Positions 5,488 to 6,114 of a stretch of 6,114 nucleotides of DNA are shown in pieces. Under the pieces are notes generated by a model. It did no database searches, was not told where the DNA came from, and was given only the letters and a program-made list of their open reading frames with translations. Source of the DNA: a bacterium (lineage in GTDB: Bacteria > Zhuqueibacterota > Zhuqueibacteria > Residuimicrobiales > Krinioviventaceae); contig JAJRST010000502.1 in the NCBI GenBank assembly GCA_024278645.1, positions 1-6,114 on the forward strand. The letters are read 5' to 3'. A program made the position numbers and the translations under genes. Position 1 is the first letter of the stretch; each line of letters begins with the position of its first letter.

Positions 5488-6114
5488 AAGCCTGGTCGAG
5501 CTTATCAACCGGGTCCGCCGCGTCGCCTCCACATATCGCGGCAAAAAAATCAATATCTCCGTGTCGCCGTTCATCCCGAAACCGCTGACGTCGTTTCAGT
5601 GGGTGAAACAGGATTCGATGCAAGAGACGCGGGAAAAGCTGGATTTTATCGCCGCCAATATTCGCGGCAAGAATATCAAATTGAGCTGGCGCAAGCCGGA
5701 CATCGCCGCGGTAGAGGGCCTGATTGCCCGCGGCGATCGCCGCATCGCCCGCGTCATCAAGCGCGCCTGGGAGCTGGGCGCAAGGCTGGAGGGTTGGTCC
5801 GAGCATTTTGATTTTTCACGCTACGATACCGCCATTAAAGAAGCCGGGCTTTGCTTTGAACAATTTACCGGCGGCTATGATACGGATCAGGCGCTTCCCT
5901 GGGACCATATCGAAAAGGGCGTTGCAAAAAAGTTCCTGCTGGACGATTATCGACGCGCCTTTGGCGAGGAAGAGGTGCCGGATTGTCGATTCACGGCTTG
6001 CCACAGTTGCGGCCTCATGGGACAAAAGGCGTGCAAGGAACTCATTCAGCGGCAAAAGAGCGGCCAGGCGCTTGAACAGCCGGTTGAACGCCAGGACATC
6101 GTCGTCCCCGAAAC
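5477..6114 (+). CDS. Radical SAM protein (TIGR03960 type), continuation after the frameshift; 3' partial
   Basis: This frame is open for 212 codons from 5477 to the window end and continues the radical SAM protein. It contains EDIESLVELINRV, INISVSPFIPKPLTSFQW (the last strands of the radical SAM barrel, with the PF-x-PK-x-x-T-x-FQW motif), IKLSWRKPD, IARVIKRAWELGARLEGWSEHF, and LPWDHIEKGVAKKFLL near the end of the conserved region. A cysteine cluster follows, C-x4-C-x2-C-x7-C (codons at 5984, 5999, 6008, 6032), as seen near the C-terminus of this family. No start codon with a ribosome binding site lies at the beginning of the segment, so it is not an independent gene. The ~28 residues after the cysteine cluster run to the edge without a stop; many relatives carry or neighbour a DUF2344 domain here, which cannot be checked. 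No in-frame stop occurs, so this half is under coding constraint or only recently disconnected. Confidence 0.87.

Noticed and set aside
4414..5574. A 386-codon open frame on the minus strand
   Set aside because: It lies opposite the radical SAM gene, whose plus-strand protein has clear cluster and domain motifs. The minus-strand product is rich in Arg and His with no recognisable domain, typical of an antisense shadow.
1..6114. CRISPR array, tRNA or rRNA genes, insertion sequences
   Set aside because: No regularly spaced repeats, no tRNA-like cloverleaf or rRNA sequence and no transposase or terminal repeats were found on reading both strands.

Overview
The window reads as a piece of chromosome from an anaerobic or facultatively anaerobic bacterium of the FCB side of the tree (Bacteroidota, Calditrichota, Ignavibacteria, KSB1-like lineages). 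Two things point there. The first gene ends in a type IX secretion (T9SS) type A sorting domain with the QNYPNPFN hallmark. The main operon encodes a ferredoxin-dependent 2-oxoacid oxidoreductase, an oxygen-sensitive enzyme class. The exact phylum cannot be fixed from this sequence. All recognisable genes are on the + strand.

Layout. 3-446 is the C-terminal end of a secreted, surface-sorted protein whose body lies off the left edge. After a 139-base gap that may hold a promoter and a tiny leader ORF, 586-1206 encodes a complete metallo-beta-lactamase-fold hydrolase of the glyoxalase II-like type with all metal ligands present. After a 112-base gap with a hairpin and a tandem repeat comes the operon 1319-4059: a 2x[4Fe-4S] ferredoxin subunit (delta), the alpha subunit VorB (1577-2620) and a fused beta-gamma subunit (2623-4059). 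It closes with a strong intrinsic terminator at 4093-4124. An AT-rich promoter region then leads into a large radical SAM protein of the TIGR03960 type (from about 4204/4255), which runs off the right edge.

How the operon works. Together delta, alpha and beta-gamma make one enzyme that oxidatively decarboxylates a 2-oxoacid (most likely branched-chain 2-oxoacids from Val/Leu/Ile, possibly 2-oxoglutarate) to the acyl-CoA. Thiamine diphosphate and Fe-S clusters take part and the electrons go to ferredoxin. The tight spacing (0 and 2 bases between genes) with good ribosome binding sites indicates coordinated expression.

The most notable feature is damage or recoding. VorB is interrupted by an in-frame TAG at 2219-2221 with homologous sequence continuing in the same frame. 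The radical SAM gene has a one-base shift at an A4 run (5473-5476), with the conserved protein continuing in the next frame to the window end. The same gene also has no normal start codon where its homology begins, and an ATG one frame away fits if a single base is removed. Three such events in 6 kb, two of them at homopolymers, look most like sequencing or assembly error or recent decay. Recoding is the less likely but checkable alternative. I did not find a convincing new biological system here.
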